The position numbers were made by a program, and so were the translations under genes. Below the pieces are notes generated by a model. It was not told the origin of the DNA. It ran no database searches and saw nothing but the letters and a program-made list of their open reading frames with translations. 64,000 nucleotides of DNA from Nocardia nova SH22a (GTDB lineage Bacteria > Actinomycetota > Actinomycetes > Mycobacteriales > Mycobacteriaceae), in contig NZ_CP006850.1 in the NCBI RefSeq assembly GCF_000523235.1, positions 4,774,001 through 4,838,000 of the forward strand, read 5' to 3'. This document shows positions 62,087 to 64,000 of the stretch, in pieces (position 1 is the stretch's first letter; each line of letters begins with the position of its first letter).

Positions 62087-64000
<1,914 letters not shown>

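Overview
The window is high-GC actinobacterial DNA, most likely from Nocardia or a close relative in the Mycobacteriales. The case rests on gene content read directly from the sequence: a mycofactocin locus, a FadE5-type acyl-CoA dehydrogenase, an MMPL transporter, a DUF3558-type lipoprotein, an XRE/DUF397 pair, a bacterial Ku with a lysine-rich tail, a PknK-like kinase, a DUF4189 secreted protein and an actinobacterial SUF operon. No rRNA, tRNA, CRISPR array, insertion sequence or phage gene was recognised. The species is inferred, not shown.

Layout. 1-2672: mycofactocin genes mftA-B-C-D on the minus strand (mftD cut by the window edge), divergent from the TetR regulator mftR, with a perfect inverted repeat between them. 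2688-6672: a cupin protein, an XRE regulator plus DUF397 partner, and a frameshifted lipoprotein. 7051-9922: an MMPL exporter and its TetR regulator, preceded by a 21-bp perfect palindrome. 9962-15638: general beta-oxidation genes fadE5, fadB and fadA.

15824-42850 is the most interesting part: about 27 kb of catabolic genes in at least six transcription units. They encode an amidohydrolase, an F420-type LLM oxidoreductase, a TPP enzyme, an acyl-CoA synthetase, an aldehyde dehydrogenase, an enoyl-CoA hydratase, a thiolase-like protein without the usual cysteine nucleophile, alcohol dehydrogenases, SDRs, VOC proteins, a flavin reductase, small alpha+beta-barrel proteins, esterases, a two-chain hot-dog hydratase, a two-chain acyl-CoA dehydrogenase and an acrylyl-CoA-reductase-like enzyme. 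Seven copies of one operator-like palindrome (core TAGATAGATTGATCTA) sit in front of these units and in front of a TetR gene inside the island. I infer one regulon, for a substrate I cannot name, that is activated to a CoA ester and shortened. The TetR gene carries an apparent frameshift in a four-base G/C run.

42967-50995: a TetR gene with its own palindrome, a PucR/CdaR-like regulator, a third esterase paralogue, an NB-ARC/LuxR regulator, two small minus-strand genes, a SnoaL-like paralogue, glutathione peroxidase and a divergent TetR gene. 51032-59153: a kinase/NB-ARC/LuxR fusion, an SDR, a pentapeptide-repeat membrane protein, a decayed ku fragment, intact ku and an RDD protein with seven 21-bp repeats. 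59241-64000: an acyl-CoA dehydrogenase, a DUF4189 protein and the 3' part of a SUF iron-sulfur operon (sufC-sufS-sufU-sufT-like), with sufC running off the window.
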